Made by a program: the position numbers and the translations under genes. From Stenotrophomonas sp. 24(2023) (GTDB taxonomy: Bacteria; Pseudomonadota; Gammaproteobacteria; Xanthomonadales; Xanthomonadaceae), in the NCBI RefSeq assembly GCF_030913365.1, contig NZ_CP133160.1, forward strand, positions 2,196,001-2,260,000: DNA of 64,000 bases. The letters run 5' to 3'. Below, one piece after another: positions 7,651 through 16,449 of this stretch (positions are counted from its first letter, which is position 1; every line of letters starts with the position of its first letter). Below the pieces are notes generated by a model. That model had not been told where the DNA came from. It saw nothing but the letters and a program-made list of their open reading frames with translations, and did not search any database.

Positions 7651-10476
7651 TCAGAAGCGCTGCTGGTACTTCATGTACATGAAGCGGCCGATGTCGAAGC
7701 CACCGTAGTAGGTGAAGCTGCTGTTGGGCTGGCTGTACATGATCGGGCCCTGGTGGTTGAACACGTTGTTCACGCCCAGCGACACGGTGCCATTCCACGG
7801 CAGGACATAGCGTACCTGCACGTCGTGGAAGGTGTTGGAGCCCACCTTGTTGGTCGGCGACGCGTCGGTGTAGGACGAGATGAAGCCGGGCATGTTGCAT
7901 TCGTCCAGGTACGAGCACTTCTCCTTCATGCTGGAGTAGTAGCGCGCGGTCCAGCCGATGCCCAGGTCGCCGTACTGCCAGTCCAGGTTGAAGGTGGAAC
8001 GCACGCGGAAGTCGCCCGCCCAGCCCGTGCGCTGTTCGACCGGGGTGGTGGCCGCGTTGTCGTTGCGCTGTTCCTGGTAGTCGGTATAGGTCGTGTTCCA
8101 GACCACGGCGAACTTGCCGAAGGTAGTTTCCGGCAGGCGGTAGCGCAGGCTGATGTCATAGCCGGCGGTTTCGCGGTAGCCAGCGTTCACCAGCGAACGG
8201 TCCAGGCTGTTGACCTGGCCGTTGGCGGCGCGGGTGAAGCGCTTGCACGCCGCATCCACACCCTGCACGTAGCACTGGTTGAGGATGTCGGTGGCCGATT
8301 CGCCGACGATGGCGTTGTTGATGCGGATCTTCCACCAGTCCAGGCTGGCATCCAGGCCGGGCACGAAGTCGGGGCTGTAGACCAGGCCCACGGTCCAGGT
8401 CTTGGCGGTTTCCGGCTTCAGCGCGGCGTTGGAGCCGGAGTTGAAGTCCACCGTGGCCTGCTGGCCGGGCTTGCTGGCGGCCGTGCCATCGCTGTTGAGC
8501 TGGCGGAAATTGGCCGGTACGGCGGCGCGGCAGCGTGCGGCGACGGCAGCGCTGGTGGCGGCCGTACCGAAGGAGGTATCGCACGGGTCGGTGAACGCAT
8601 CGCGGCTGCTGACGTTGCCGCCGTACAGGTCATCCACGGTCGGCGCACGGAAGCCGGTGCCGTAGGTCGCGCGCACCAGCAGGCTGTCGATCGGCTTCCA
8701 CTTCATGCCGAACTTGCTGTTGGTGGTCGAACCGAAGTTGTTGTAGTCCGAGTAGCGGCCGGCCACGTCCAGCGACAGTTCGCGGGCGAACGGCAGGTCG
8801 GCCAGTACCGGCACCTGCAGTTCCAGGTAGACCTCGTTGAGCGAATAGCGGCCGTTGGTGGACTGGCCGGTGGTGCCGGCGATCTGGCCCTTCTGCACCA
8901 TCAGGTCCGGGGTGTAGCTGGCTTGCTCGCTGCGGTGTTCAAAGCCCATCGCGCCGAGGATGTCACCGGCCGGCAGGGTGAACAGCGAACCGGAGATGTT
9001 GCCGCTGGCCACCTTGGTGGTGGTACGGCTCTTGTCCACGTAGCGGGTGAACAGGTAGTCCTGCACATCCTGGTTGCTCAGCGAACCGGGGCCCTTGTAG
9101 CCCATCGGCGCGGCCGGGTTCCACGGCACGCAGCCGGCGATCACGTTGTCGCGGGTGCCGCAGCGCGCCACGCCGTTGTCATCCATGAACGACGGGCCGA
9201 CCGCCAGGTTGACGTTGGGCTGGTACATGCTGCCCGTACCGATGCGCTCGCCTTCGTTGCGGTTGTACATGTAGTTCACGTTCCAGTCCCAGTAACGCGA
9301 ACCGGTTTCGAACGTGCCTTCCAGGCCCAGGCTGGCGCGCTTGGTTTCCAGGTTGTTCTCGGTACCGCGCGGCAGTTCCTCGGTGCGGTGCGAGAACGTC
9401 ACGTCCTGGCCCCACAGGTTGAACATGCTGTCCTTGGACAGGGCGACGCGGCTGCCCGAGCGCGCCTGCGCGGCGGTGACCGAATACGGGTAGCCGGCCA
9501 GGTGCTTGGTCGATTCGCGCTTGCTGTACAGCGCATCGGCGACGATGCGCAGGTTGTCGGTGATCGAGAAGCCGCCGTTGGCGAACACCGAGGTGCGCTC
9601 CAGGCCGGTCAGCAGGCTCATGTTGGTCTTGGTGTTGGCGCCGTTGGCCGGGTCCGGTGCACGGAAGTTGCCGGCCTGGGTCGGGTCGCCGCCCGGGCCC
9701 ACGGTCAGGTTCCTGCCGCCCACGGTCACCGTGCCCCACGGGGTGTTGCCGTTCAGGCCTTCGGTGGGGTGGCGCGGGCCGTTGGTGTAGCGGCTGAACT
9801 CGCGCTCGCCGCCCAGCACTTCGTCTTCCTTGGTGCGCTCGGCACCGACGCTGAACCAGCCGCGCTCGAAGGTCTTGCCGAAGGTCGCGCTGTAGGCGCG
9901 CTTCTGGCCATCGCCTTCACCGTACTGGCCGACATAGACGCTGGCTTCGCCACCGTCGAAATTCTTGCGGGTGATGATGTTGACCACGCCGGCGATGGCG
10001 TCCGAGCCGTACAGCGCCGAGGCACCGTCGGTCAGCACTTCCACGCGCTCGACAATCGCCGAGGGAATGGAAGCCAGGTCGGAGTAACCGCCGGCGCTGA
10101 CGCCCATGCGGCGGCCGTCGATCAGCACCAGGCTGCGTTCCGGGCCCAGGTTGCGCAGGCTGACATACATGCCACCGAAGTCGCGCGAGGAGGTCAGCGA
10201 GGAGGCGCGGCTCATGCTCGGCGAACCGGCTGCCGTGACGTCCTGCAGGATGTCGGCGACGTTGACGTAGCCCTTCTTCTCGATCTCGGCGCGGTTGAGC
10301 GCGACCACCGGCTGTGCGGTTTCGACACTGGCCTGGCGGATGCGCGAGCCGGTGATTTCGATGCGGTCGAGGTTGGTGGGGGTATCGCCGGCGTTCTGCG
10401 CGAAGGCGGGGGCGGCGGAAGTGGTGGCCAGCGCGAAGACGATCGCGTTGCGCAGCGGGGTGGTTTTCAGGGACAT
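7651..10476 (-). CDS. TonB-dependent outer-membrane receptor
   Basis: A 941-residue outer-membrane receptor. A signal peptide ends near residue 27 (TSAAPAFAQN). The plug domain covers about residues 45-165, with RIEITGSRIR, VADILQDVTA and SLVLIDGRRMG, and GSDAIAGVVNIIT just before the barrel. The remaining 750 or so residues form a 22-stranded beta barrel that ends in Phe, as the Bam machinery requires. This plug type is frequent in Xanthomonadaceae and Caulobacter, where such receptors import plant carbohydrates, peptides or vitamins; the ligand is unknown here. No sigma/anti-sigma pair or TonB gene lies adjacent. I chose the start at MSLKTTPL, which gives a clean signal peptide. Confidence 0.9.
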   Translation of the reverse strand: MSLKTTPLRNAIVFALATTSAAPAFAQNAGDTPTNLDRIEITGSRIRQASVETAQPVVALNRAEIEKKGYVNVADILQDVTAAGSPSMSRASSLTSSRDFGGMYVSLRNLGPERSLVLIDGRRMGVSAGGYSDLASIPSAIVERVEVLTDGASALYGSDAIAGVVNIITRKNFDGGEASVYVGQYGEGDGQKRAYSATFGKTFERGWFSVGAERTKEDEVLGGEREFSRYTNGPRHPTEGLNGNTPWGTVTVGGRNLTVGPGGDPTQAGNFRAPDPANGANTKTNMSLLTGLERTSVFANGGFSITDNLRIVADALYSKRESTKHLAGYPYSVTAAQARSGSRVALSKDSMFNLWGQDVTFSHRTEELPRGTENNLETKRASLGLEGTFETGSRYWDWNVNYMYNRNEGERIGTGSMYQPNVNLAVGPSFMDDNGVARCGTRDNVIAGCVPWNPAAPMGYKGPGSLSNQDVQDYLFTRYVDKSRTTTKVASGNISGSLFTLPAGDILGAMGFEHRSEQASYTPDLMVQKGQIAGTTGQSTNGRYSLNEVYLELQVPVLADLPFARELSLDVAGRYSDYNNFGSTTNSKFGMKWKPIDSLLVRATYGTGFRAPTVDDLYGGNVSSRDAFTDPCDTSFGTAATSAAVAARCRAAVPANFRQLNSDGTAASKPGQQATVDFNSGSNAALKPETAKTWTVGLVYSPDFVPGLDASLDWWKIRINNAIVGESATDILNQCYVQGVDAACKRFTRAANGQVNSLDRSLVNAGYRETAGYDISLRYRLPETTFGKFAVVWNTTYTDYQEQRNDNAATTPVEQRTGWAGDFRVRSTFNLDWQYGDLGIGWTARYYSSMKEKCSYLDECNMPGFISSYTDASPTNKVGSNTFHDVQVRYVLPWNGTVSLGVNNVFNHQGPIMYSQPNSSFTYYGGFDIGRFMYMKYQQRF

Positions 10477-10790
10477 CCGTGGATCTCGTATTGCGAAGAC
10501 GAACAATCGCCCATACCGGGCGCGGTACTGCAAACCAACGTGGGGGGCGCGATTCTAGAGTGTTTTCATCGGCAACTGTCCGCTGCGCGATGCTCGAAAT
10601 GGCTTGAAAATGAATGCCAACCAACAATCCACAGCTGGCCACACCTGCCCCGGTTGGCCTGCGCAGGAGGCGTTAGCGGCGGCCTGTCCGTTTTCTGTAG
10701 GGCGCTGTCCTGCCTGCAGCGCACGCATAAAAAAAGGGACGGAGCGTTGGCCCCGTCCCTTTGCCGGCGTGCCATGCCGGATGGGGTCTG
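10477..10790. other. Intergenic region with an upstream operon's terminator and the receptor promoter
   Basis: These 314 bases hold the terminator of the FtsX-permease operon (10729-10761) and must contain the receptor promoter nearer 10476. I found no convincing -35/-10 pair, riboswitch or operator. Confidence 0.4.
10729..10761 (-). terminator. Rho-independent terminator of the adaptor/ATPase/FtsX operon
   Basis: A perfect nine-base stem, AAGGGACGG (10734-10742) with CCGTCCCTT (10753-10761), is followed on the minus strand by a run of seven T or more. It lies 30 bases past the stop of the last permease gene. Confidence 0.87.
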
Positions 10791-12110
10791 TCAGGTTTCC
10801 CGCAGCGCCGTGGTGATCGGCAGCCGCGCCGCGCGCAGTGCCGGGAACAAGCCACCCACCAGGCCGATGCCCAGCGCCCACTTCAACCCGCTCCACAGCA
10901 GTTCCGGCGAGACGTGGAACTTGAACACCACGGCACTGAAGTTGCTGCCGATGGTCGATACGCTGTAGCCGTTGAACAGCAGCCAGGCGATGGCACACCC
11001 CAGCAGGCCGCCCAGCAGGGCCAGCAGCATGGTTTCCAGCATCACCGCGGTCACCACCGGCAGGCCACGGAAGCCGATCGCGCGCATGGTGGCGATCTCG
11101 CGTGCGCGGGTCGCCACGGCGGCATACATGGTGTTGAGCGCACCGAACACCGCGCCCACCGCCATGATCGTGCCGATCACCTTGCCCAGGATGCCGATCA
11201 GCGTGGTCAGCCCACCGCCCTGCTTGCCGTAGTAGGCGCGGGTGGTTTCCACATCCAGCTTCAGGCGCGGGTCGGCCGCCACGGCCGCCTTGAACTGCTC
11301 GAAGCCGGCCTTGCCATCGGTACGCACGCTGATCGACTGCCATGCACTGCGCTGGTAGGTAGTGGCCAGCGTATCGGCGTCGGTCCACAGCTCCGAATCG
11401 TGGGCATCGCCGGATGCGAACACGCCCACCACGGTCCAGGCCTGGTTGCCCAGCGTCAGCGTCCTGCCGACCTCCAGGTCGCGGAACTGGCCCTTGGCCC
11501 CCTGGCCGACCACGATCTCGCGCAGGCCGGTGCCGAAGGTGCGGCCTTCGATCACTTTCACCTTGTCATGCACGGCCCAGGCCTGTTCGCCCACGCCGCG
11601 GAACTGTGCATTGACGTCGGTGCCATCGGCCTTGGACACCAGGTTCACCACCTGCGACAGCTCCGGGGACAGCATCGGCCGGCCCTGTGCATCGCGTGTG
11701 ACGCCGGGCAGCGTGGACAGCAACGGCACCTGGTCGCGGGTGATGACCGAGTTGGTTTCGGCCTGCGAACCACCACGCAGCACGATGGCGGTGGTGTCAT
11801 CGCCGGTGTTGTTCAGCGTGGTCTGGAAGCCTTCGCCCATCGCCAGCATGGCCACCAGCACGCCGACCACGCCGGCGATGCCGACCACGATCACCGAGGA
11901 CGCGCCCCAGCGTTGCGGCAGGCTGGCCACGCCGATGCGCGTGGCGGCCAGCGCCAGGCGCCCGGTACGGGCCAGCAGCAGCCACAGCACGATCAGCACC
12001 GCGGCGGCCAGCACGCCGAACCAGGGCAGGCCGATCCACACCACCAGGCCCACGGCCAGCAGCAGCACGCTCAGCGCGTTGCCCAGCCACTTCTTCAGTC
12101 TGTTGTTCAT
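10791..12110 (-). CDS. ABC transporter permease, FtsX/MacB-like (second permease)
   Basis: A 439-residue permease with a short N-terminal pair of membrane segments, a large periplasmic MacB-type core domain (about residues 110-300) and three C-terminal segments of the FtsX fold (about residues 310-420). The C terminus LRAARLPITTALRE is the usual end of this family. It should pair with the 385-residue permease upstream as a heterodimer driven by the ATPase of the same operon. The start ATG at 12110 is 13 bases past the preceding stop and has a GAGAA upstream. Substrates of such tripartite pumps include lipoproteins, peptides and antibiotics; none can be assigned here. Confidence 0.87.
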   Translation of the reverse strand: MNNRLKKWLGNALSVLLLAVGLVVWIGLPWFGVLAAAVLIVLWLLLARTGRLALAATRIGVASLPQRWGASSVIVVGIAGVVGVLVAMLAMGEGFQTTLNNTGDDTTAIVLRGGSQAETNSVITRDQVPLLSTLPGVTRDAQGRPMLSPELSQVVNLVSKADGTDVNAQFRGVGEQAWAVHDKVKVIEGRTFGTGLREIVVGQGAKGQFRDLEVGRTLTLGNQAWTVVGVFASGDAHDSELWTDADTLATTYQRSAWQSISVRTDGKAGFEQFKAAVAADPRLKLDVETTRAYYGKQGGGLTTLIGILGKVIGTIMAVGAVFGALNTMYAAVATRAREIATMRAIGFRGLPVVTAVMLETMLLALLGGLLGCAIAWLLFNGYSVSTIGSNFSAVVFKFHVSPELLWSGLKWALGIGLVGGLFPALRAARLPITTALRET

Positions 12111-12123
12111 CAGTGGGTTCTCC

Positions 12124-13281
12124 TCAGCGGCCGGCCAGCGCATCGACGATCTTCAGGCGCTTGGCGCGCAGTGCGGGCAGCAGCCCGACCACGATGCCGA
12201 TCACCACGACCAGGACAGCACCGGTCAACCAGGTGGCGGTGGGGACCTGGGGCGGCAGCAGGCCACGTGCCCGGGCGGCGACCACCGGCAGTACCGCGGC
12301 CGCCAGGCTCATGCCCAGCACGCCGCCCAGCCCGATCAGCAGCAGCGATTCGACCATGACCAGCGCCAGCACCGTGCCATCCTTGAACCCCAGCGTCTTG
12401 AGCGTGGCCAGTTCGGGAATGCGTTCACGCACGGCCTGGGCCATGGTGTTGCCGGTCAGCAGCAGCAGGGTGAAGAACACCGCGCCCATGATCGAGGTGA
12501 CGATCATCCCGATGTCGGCGAACTGCTTCAGGAACGCCTGCTGGAAGGCCGATTCGGTCTGGCTCTTGGTTTCATGGTCCGAATTGGCCGAGATCGCGTC
12601 GATGGCCTGCGCCACGCGCGAGGCATGGTCGGGGGTGTCCAGCGTGACCGTGTACCAGCTCACCTTGTTCTTGATGTAGTCGTTGGATTCGTCGAAGTAT
12701 TTCCAGTTCATCATCAGCTGGCGTTCTTCGTTGGCCGCCTGCGTGGGGTCCTTGGAACGGAAGATGCCCTTCAGCTCCAGCGGCCAGTCGTTGCTGCCGC
12801 CACGCGGGAAGATGGTGGCCTGCAGCGGGATGGTGTCGCCGATCTTCCAGCCGAACTCCCTGGCCAGCGTTTCGCCGACGATGGCGCCGGTACGCGTCTG
12901 CTGCCAGTCCTTCAGCTGCGCCGGGTCGATCTGCAGTTCACGGTAGACATCGAAGTAGTTGGGCGCGACCGAGAAGTTCGGGAAGAAGTTCTTCGGGTCC
13001 TGGTAGATGCCACCGAACCACATGCCGTAGGTCACATCGCGCACGCCATCGACCTGGCGGATCTGGTCTTCCAGGCGGATCGGCAGCGTCTGGGTGATCG
13101 ACAGCCGCGAAGCCACCACCAGCCGGTTGGCGCCTTCCACGCTGCCGCCGGAATTGAAGGCCACGCGCACCGAATCGAGCATGCCGAACAGCAGGAACGC
13201 GGCCACCACCGACAGCAGGGTCAACAGGGTCCGGGTGCGGCTGCGGAACAGCTGCGCCCAGACCAGGGAGAAGTATTTCAT
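12124..13281 (-). CDS. ABC transporter permease, FtsX/MacB-like (first permease)
   Basis: A 385-residue permease of the FtsX family. One membrane segment lies near the N terminus (about residues 17-38), then a periplasmic domain (about 40-250), then three segments (about 255-375) ending in LPALRAKRLKIVDALAGR. Its start lies 14 bases after the stop of the ATPase gene. Together with the next gene it forms the membrane part of an adaptor-coupled exporter resembling LolCE or YknZ-type systems. The gene order adaptor, ATPase, permease, permease argues for a single functional complex. Confidence 0.88.
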   Translation of the reverse strand: MKYFSLVWAQLFRSRTRTLLTLLSVVAAFLLFGMLDSVRVAFNSGGSVEGANRLVVASRLSITQTLPIRLEDQIRQVDGVRDVTYGMWFGGIYQDPKNFFPNFSVAPNYFDVYRELQIDPAQLKDWQQTRTGAIVGETLAREFGWKIGDTIPLQATIFPRGGSNDWPLELKGIFRSKDPTQAANEERQLMMNWKYFDESNDYIKNKVSWYTVTLDTPDHASRVAQAIDAISANSDHETKSQTESAFQQAFLKQFADIGMIVTSIMGAVFFTLLLLTGNTMAQAVRERIPELATLKTLGFKDGTVLALVMVESLLLIGLGGVLGMSLAAAVLPVVAARARGLLPPQVPTATWLTGAVLVVVIGIVVGLLPALRAKRLKIVDALAGR

Positions 13282-13295
13282 CGCCGTGGCCTCCG

Positions 13296-13985
13296 TCAGT
13301 GCGCCAGCGGCGCGTCGGCCAGTTCACCCTTGTCCAGGTGCACCGTGTGCGTGGCGTACTCGGCGGCCTTGGGGTCGTGGGTGACCATGATGATGGTCTT
13401 GCCGTGCTCGCGGTTGAGCTGCTGCAGCAACTGCAGGATTTCCTCGGCCGAGGTGCGGTCCAGGTCGCCGGTCGGTTCGTCGCAGATCAGGAAGGTCGGG
13501 TCGGACACGATCGCGCGGGCGATCGCCACGCGCTGCTGCTGGCCACCGGACAGTTCGTTCGGGCGGTGGTTGCGGCGCTCGGCCAGGCCGACCAGGGTCA
13601 GCGCGATCTCCGCATTGCGGCGCCGCTGGGCAGCATTGAGATGGGTCAGCAGCAGCGGCAGCTCCACGTTCTTCTGCGCGGTCAGCATCGGCATCAGGTT
13701 GTAGAACTGGAACACGAAGCCGACATGGTGGCTGCGCCAGGTGGACAGCTGGCCGCCGCTCATCTGGTCGATGCGGTCGCCCTCGATGCTGATCTCGCCG
13801 CCGCTGGGGCTGTCCAGGCCGCCGATCAGGTTCAGCAGGGTGGTCTTGCCCGAGCCGGACGGGCCCATCAGGGCGACGAAATCGCCCCGGGCGATGTCCA
13901 GGTCGATGCCGTGCAGCACCTGCACTTTCTCAGGGCCACGCTGGTAGGTCTTGGTGATGTTGCGCAGTGAAACCAGGGTCGACAT
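13296..13985 (-). CDS. ABC transporter ATP-binding protein, LolD/MacB-type
   Basis: A 229-residue ATPase. Walker A is GPSGSGKTT (near residue 40), the signature is LSGGQQQR and Walker B is FLICDEPTGDLD, followed by the H-loop VTHD. The short linker between Walker A and the signature places it in the LolD/FtsE/MacB group that drives FtsX-type permeases. The ATG at 13985 begins MSTLVSLRNITKTY. It powers the two downstream permeases. The space between it and the upstream adaptor gene is about 106 bases and contains a strong hairpin. Confidence 0.92.
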   Translation of the reverse strand: MSTLVSLRNITKTYQRGPEKVQVLHGIDLDIARGDFVALMGPSGSGKTTLLNLIGGLDSPSGGEISIEGDRIDQMSGGQLSTWRSHHVGFVFQFYNLMPMLTAQKNVELPLLLTHLNAAQRRRNAEIALTLVGLAERRNHRPNELSGGQQQRVAIARAIVSDPTFLICDEPTGDLDRTSAEEILQLLQQLNREHGKTIIMVTHDPKAAEYATHTVHLDKGELADAPLAH

Positions 13986-14066
13986 GGTGCTTCTCCACGG
14001 AAGGCAGGTACGGGGATACGCGCCGGGCGGGGCCCGGGCGGAACGTGGAACGGTGCTGCCGGCGGG

Positions 14067-14084
14067 CCGCGCGCAGGCGCGCGG
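14067..14084. other. Intercistronic GC hairpin between adaptor and ATPase genes
   Basis: A perfect eight-base stem (CCGCGCGC with GCGCGCGG) with a two-base loop lies just past the adaptor stop codon. It has no T tract. It could reduce transcription into the ABC genes or protect the adaptor message from 3' exonucleases. Confidence 0.5.
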
Positions 14085-14091
14085 CGGCGCC

Positions 14092-15339
14092 TTACTGCGT
14101 CTTCTGTTTGACCTTGCTGCCGTCGTGCAGCGTCTCGGGCGGGTTGACCACCACCTGCTCGCCGGCACGCAGGCCGGTGCTGACCTGGCGGTCCTTGCCC
14201 ATCGCCTGGCCGGCCTCGACAGTGCGTTGCTGCACGCGCTGCTCATCGCCCACCACGAAGGCCACGCGCTTGCCCGCGCGTTCAACCAGCGCGGTCTCCG
14301 GTACGCGCACGCCCTGCGGTGCCTTGGCCGCGGCATCCTGCGCGGCGGCATTCTCCAGGAAGCTCACCCGCACGCCCATCTCCGGCACGATGCGCGGGTC
14401 CTTCGTCTTCAGCGCCACGCGCACCTTCACCGTGGCCTTGCCGCGGTCAGCGGTGGGGATGATGGCGATCACCTCGGCTGGAATCTTCCATTCCGGGTAG
14501 GCGTTGAGCACGGCTTCCACCGGCATCTTCGGCTGCACGCGGCCGATGTAGGCTTCGCCCACTTCCACCTCGATCTCCAGCGAATCCATGTCGACGATGG
14601 TGCCGATGCCGGTACGGGTGAAGCCACCGCCGGCCGACAGCGGCGAGACGATTTCGCCCGGTTGCGCGGCCTTGGCGGTGACCACGCCGGAGAACGGGGC
14701 ACGCACGATGTTGTTGTCCACGCCCAGGTCGGCGATGGACAGCTGGTCGTGGGCGACCTTCACGTTGCGGCGCGCGGTGTCCAGCTGCGCACGCAGGCTG
14801 TCGCGCTGTGCCACGGCCTGGTCGTACTGCGAGCGCGAGACCAGCTGCTGGCCGACCAGTGCCTGCAGGCGCGCGGCTTCGGCGCTGGCCTGTCGCTGCT
14901 GTGCCTCCAGCCCGGCCACCTGGCTGCGCGCGGCCTGCAGCTGCGAGGCGTACAGGCTGCGCTGCGCGTCGGCATCGATCGGGTCCAGCGTGGCCATCAC
15001 CTGGCCCTGCTCCACGCGCATGCCTTCCTCGATCATCACCTCGCGCACCTTGCCGGTGATCTTGGCCGACACCGTAGCCATGCGCCGGGCCACCACATAA
15101 CCGCTGGCATCGAGCACCGAACTGCTGGCGCTGCCCTGCTGGATGGCCACCACCGGCGCGGTGTCCACTTCGATGGCGCTGTCGCGGCCCAGCAGCAGCC
15201 AGGCCACCACGGCCAGCACCAGCAGCGCCACGATGGCCAGGGCGATCCACAGCCCCTTGCGGCCCCCGCCCGAAGACGGCGGCGGTGCGGATGTGCGGTC
15301 GATGCGGAGTTCCTTCAACAGCTCTGCAGAAGCGTTCAT
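14092..15339 (-). CDS. Periplasmic adaptor (membrane-fusion) protein, MacA/HlyD-like
   Basis: A 415-residue membrane-fusion protein. A single N-terminal membrane anchor covers about residues 28-52. It is followed by a barrel-sandwich hybrid domain (VRVEQGQVMATLD), a coiled-coil hairpin (about residues 115-200, AQRSLYASQLQAARSQ) and the second lipoyl half (IVRAPFSGVVTAKAAQPGE). A beta-barrel domain and a membrane-proximal domain follow. It bridges the inner-membrane ABC complex to an outer-membrane channel; no TolC gene is in this operon, so it probably uses one encoded elsewhere. It is the first gene of the operon and is transcribed away from the neighbouring ABC-2/two-component operon. Confidence 0.9.
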   Translation of the reverse strand: MNASAELLKELRIDRTSAPPPSSGGGRKGLWIALAIVALLVLAVVAWLLLGRDSAIEVDTAPVVAIQQGSASSSVLDASGYVVARRMATVSAKITGKVREVMIEEGMRVEQGQVMATLDPIDADAQRSLYASQLQAARSQVAGLEAQQRQASAEAARLQALVGQQLVSRSQYDQAVAQRDSLRAQLDTARRNVKVAHDQLSIADLGVDNNIVRAPFSGVVTAKAAQPGEIVSPLSAGGGFTRTGIGTIVDMDSLEIEVEVGEAYIGRVQPKMPVEAVLNAYPEWKIPAEVIAIIPTADRGKATVKVRVALKTKDPRIVPEMGVRVSFLENAAAQDAAAKAPQGVRVPETALVERAGKRVAFVVGDEQRVQQRTVEAGQAMGKDRQVSTGLRAGEQVVVNPPETLHDGSKVKQKTQ

Positions 15340-15459
15340 TGCGTTCCATCACGGCGGATCAAGCGGACTGTGACCGGTAGCGGCAGGCAGTGCGGTACCG
15401 GGGCGGCAGATGATTCAGGGCACGGCGACAGCATGACCCGCAGGCCACGGGGCGGGCAG

Positions 15460-15471
15460 TGACAGCTGTCA
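15460..15471. promoter_or_regulatory. Perfect 12-bp palindrome, candidate operator between divergent export operons
   Basis: TGACAGCTGTCA is a perfect palindrome located 120 bases before the adaptor start and 82 bases before the ABC-2 ATPase start. Its half sites TGACA/TGTCA resemble those bound by several NarL/LuxR-type response regulators, and a NarL-type regulator is encoded in the plus-strand operon. The regulator-operator link is inferred. Confidence 0.5.
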
Positions 15472-15552
15472 TCCCAAGCACCTGACGTGGGCGACTGCCG
15501 GATGTGACCGGCGCGGCGCACGCTGCAGCCATTCCCACTGGAGGGCGCGACG

Positions 15553-16449
15553 ATGGACGACACTGCTTTCCCCCTGGCCTGCCTGCGGCAGGTGCAGGTG
15601 CGCTACGCCGGGCATGCTGCGCTGAAAGGCATCGACCTGCAGGTCCGTGCCGGACAGGTGCTGGCATTGCTGGGCCGTAACGGCGCAGGCAAGAGTACCG
15701 CGATCAGCGTGTTGTTGGGCCTGCGCCGGGCCGATGCGGGCGCTGTGCAGCTGCTGGGCGGCGACCCGCAGCAGCGCCGCCAGCGCATGGGCCTGGGCGT
15801 GATGCTGCAGAGCACCACGCTGCCGGCCATGTTGCAGGTGGATGAACTGGTGGAACAGGCCAGTGCCAGCTATCCCGACCCGCGCCCGCTGGCCCAGACC
15901 CTCGCGCTGGCCGGCCTGCAGGACATCGCCCAGCGCCGCTACGGCCAGCTGTCCGGCGGCCAGCAGCGGCGGGTGCAGTTCGCCATCGCCATCTGCGGCC
16001 GGCCGCGCGTGCTGTTCCTGGATGAGCCCACCACCGGGCTGGACATCGATGCGCGGCAGACGATGTGGCAGGCGGTCAGGCAACTGGTCGGCGAAGGCGT
16101 GGGCGTGCTGTTGACCACCCACTACCTGGAAGAGGCCGACGCGCTGGCCCATCAGGTGGTGGTGCTGGAACAGGGCCGGGTGCTGGCCGACCAGCCGATC
16201 GCCGCCTTCCGCCAGGGCAGCCGCCCGCGCCGCATCCGCTGCCGCACCGCGCTGGCGGCCGAGCAGGTGCGGCAGTGGCCGGGCGTGCAGCAGGCCGAAC
16301 ACGATGGCGAGCGGTTGCAGCTGTTGGCCGAACCGGCCGAGGCCGTGGTGGCGCGCCTGCTGGCCAGCGATCCACAACTGCAGGAACTGGAAGTCCATGG
16401 CGCCGGCCTGGCCGACGCCTTCCTCGATCTGACCCGGGAGGCCGCATGA
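15553..16449 (+). CDS. ABC-2 type exporter, ATP-binding protein
   Basis: A 298-residue ATPase of the DrrA/CcmA-like group. Walker A is LLGRNGAGKST (near residue 45), the signature LSGGQQRRV and Walker B VLFLDEPTTGLD, followed by the H-loop TTHYLEEAD. The C-terminal 80 residues form the extra domain typical of this group. It should energise the permease encoded by the next gene, with which it overlaps by four bases. The operon also encodes a histidine kinase and a response regulator, an arrangement known for exporters that respond to antimicrobial or membrane stress. The substrate is not known. Confidence 0.9.
   Translation: MDDTAFPLACLRQVQVRYAGHAALKGIDLQVRAGQVLALLGRNGAGKSTAISVLLGLRRADAGAVQLLGGDPQQRRQRMGLGVMLQSTTLPAMLQVDELVEQASASYPDPRPLAQTLALAGLQDIAQRRYGQLSGGQQRRVQFAIAICGRPRVLFLDEPTTGLDIDARQTMWQAVRQLVGEGVGVLLTTHYLEEADALAHQVVVLEQGRVLADQPIAAFRQGSRPRRIRCRTALAAEQVRQWPGVQQAEHDGERLQLLAEPAEAVVARLLASDPQLQELEVHGAGLADAFLDLTREAA

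Noticed and set aside
7753..10968. A 1071-codon plus-strand open frame
   Set aside because: It lies antisense to the TonB receptor, which has clear domains and signal peptide. The frame is rich in His, Gln, Gly and Val-Ala, as expected of a shadow of GC-rich coding DNA.
10791..15339. The adaptor/ATPase/permease operon considered as macAB
   Set aside because: MacB is a fusion of ATPase and permease. Here the ATPase and two permeases are separate genes, so the operon is of the LolCDE/YknXYZ-like type.
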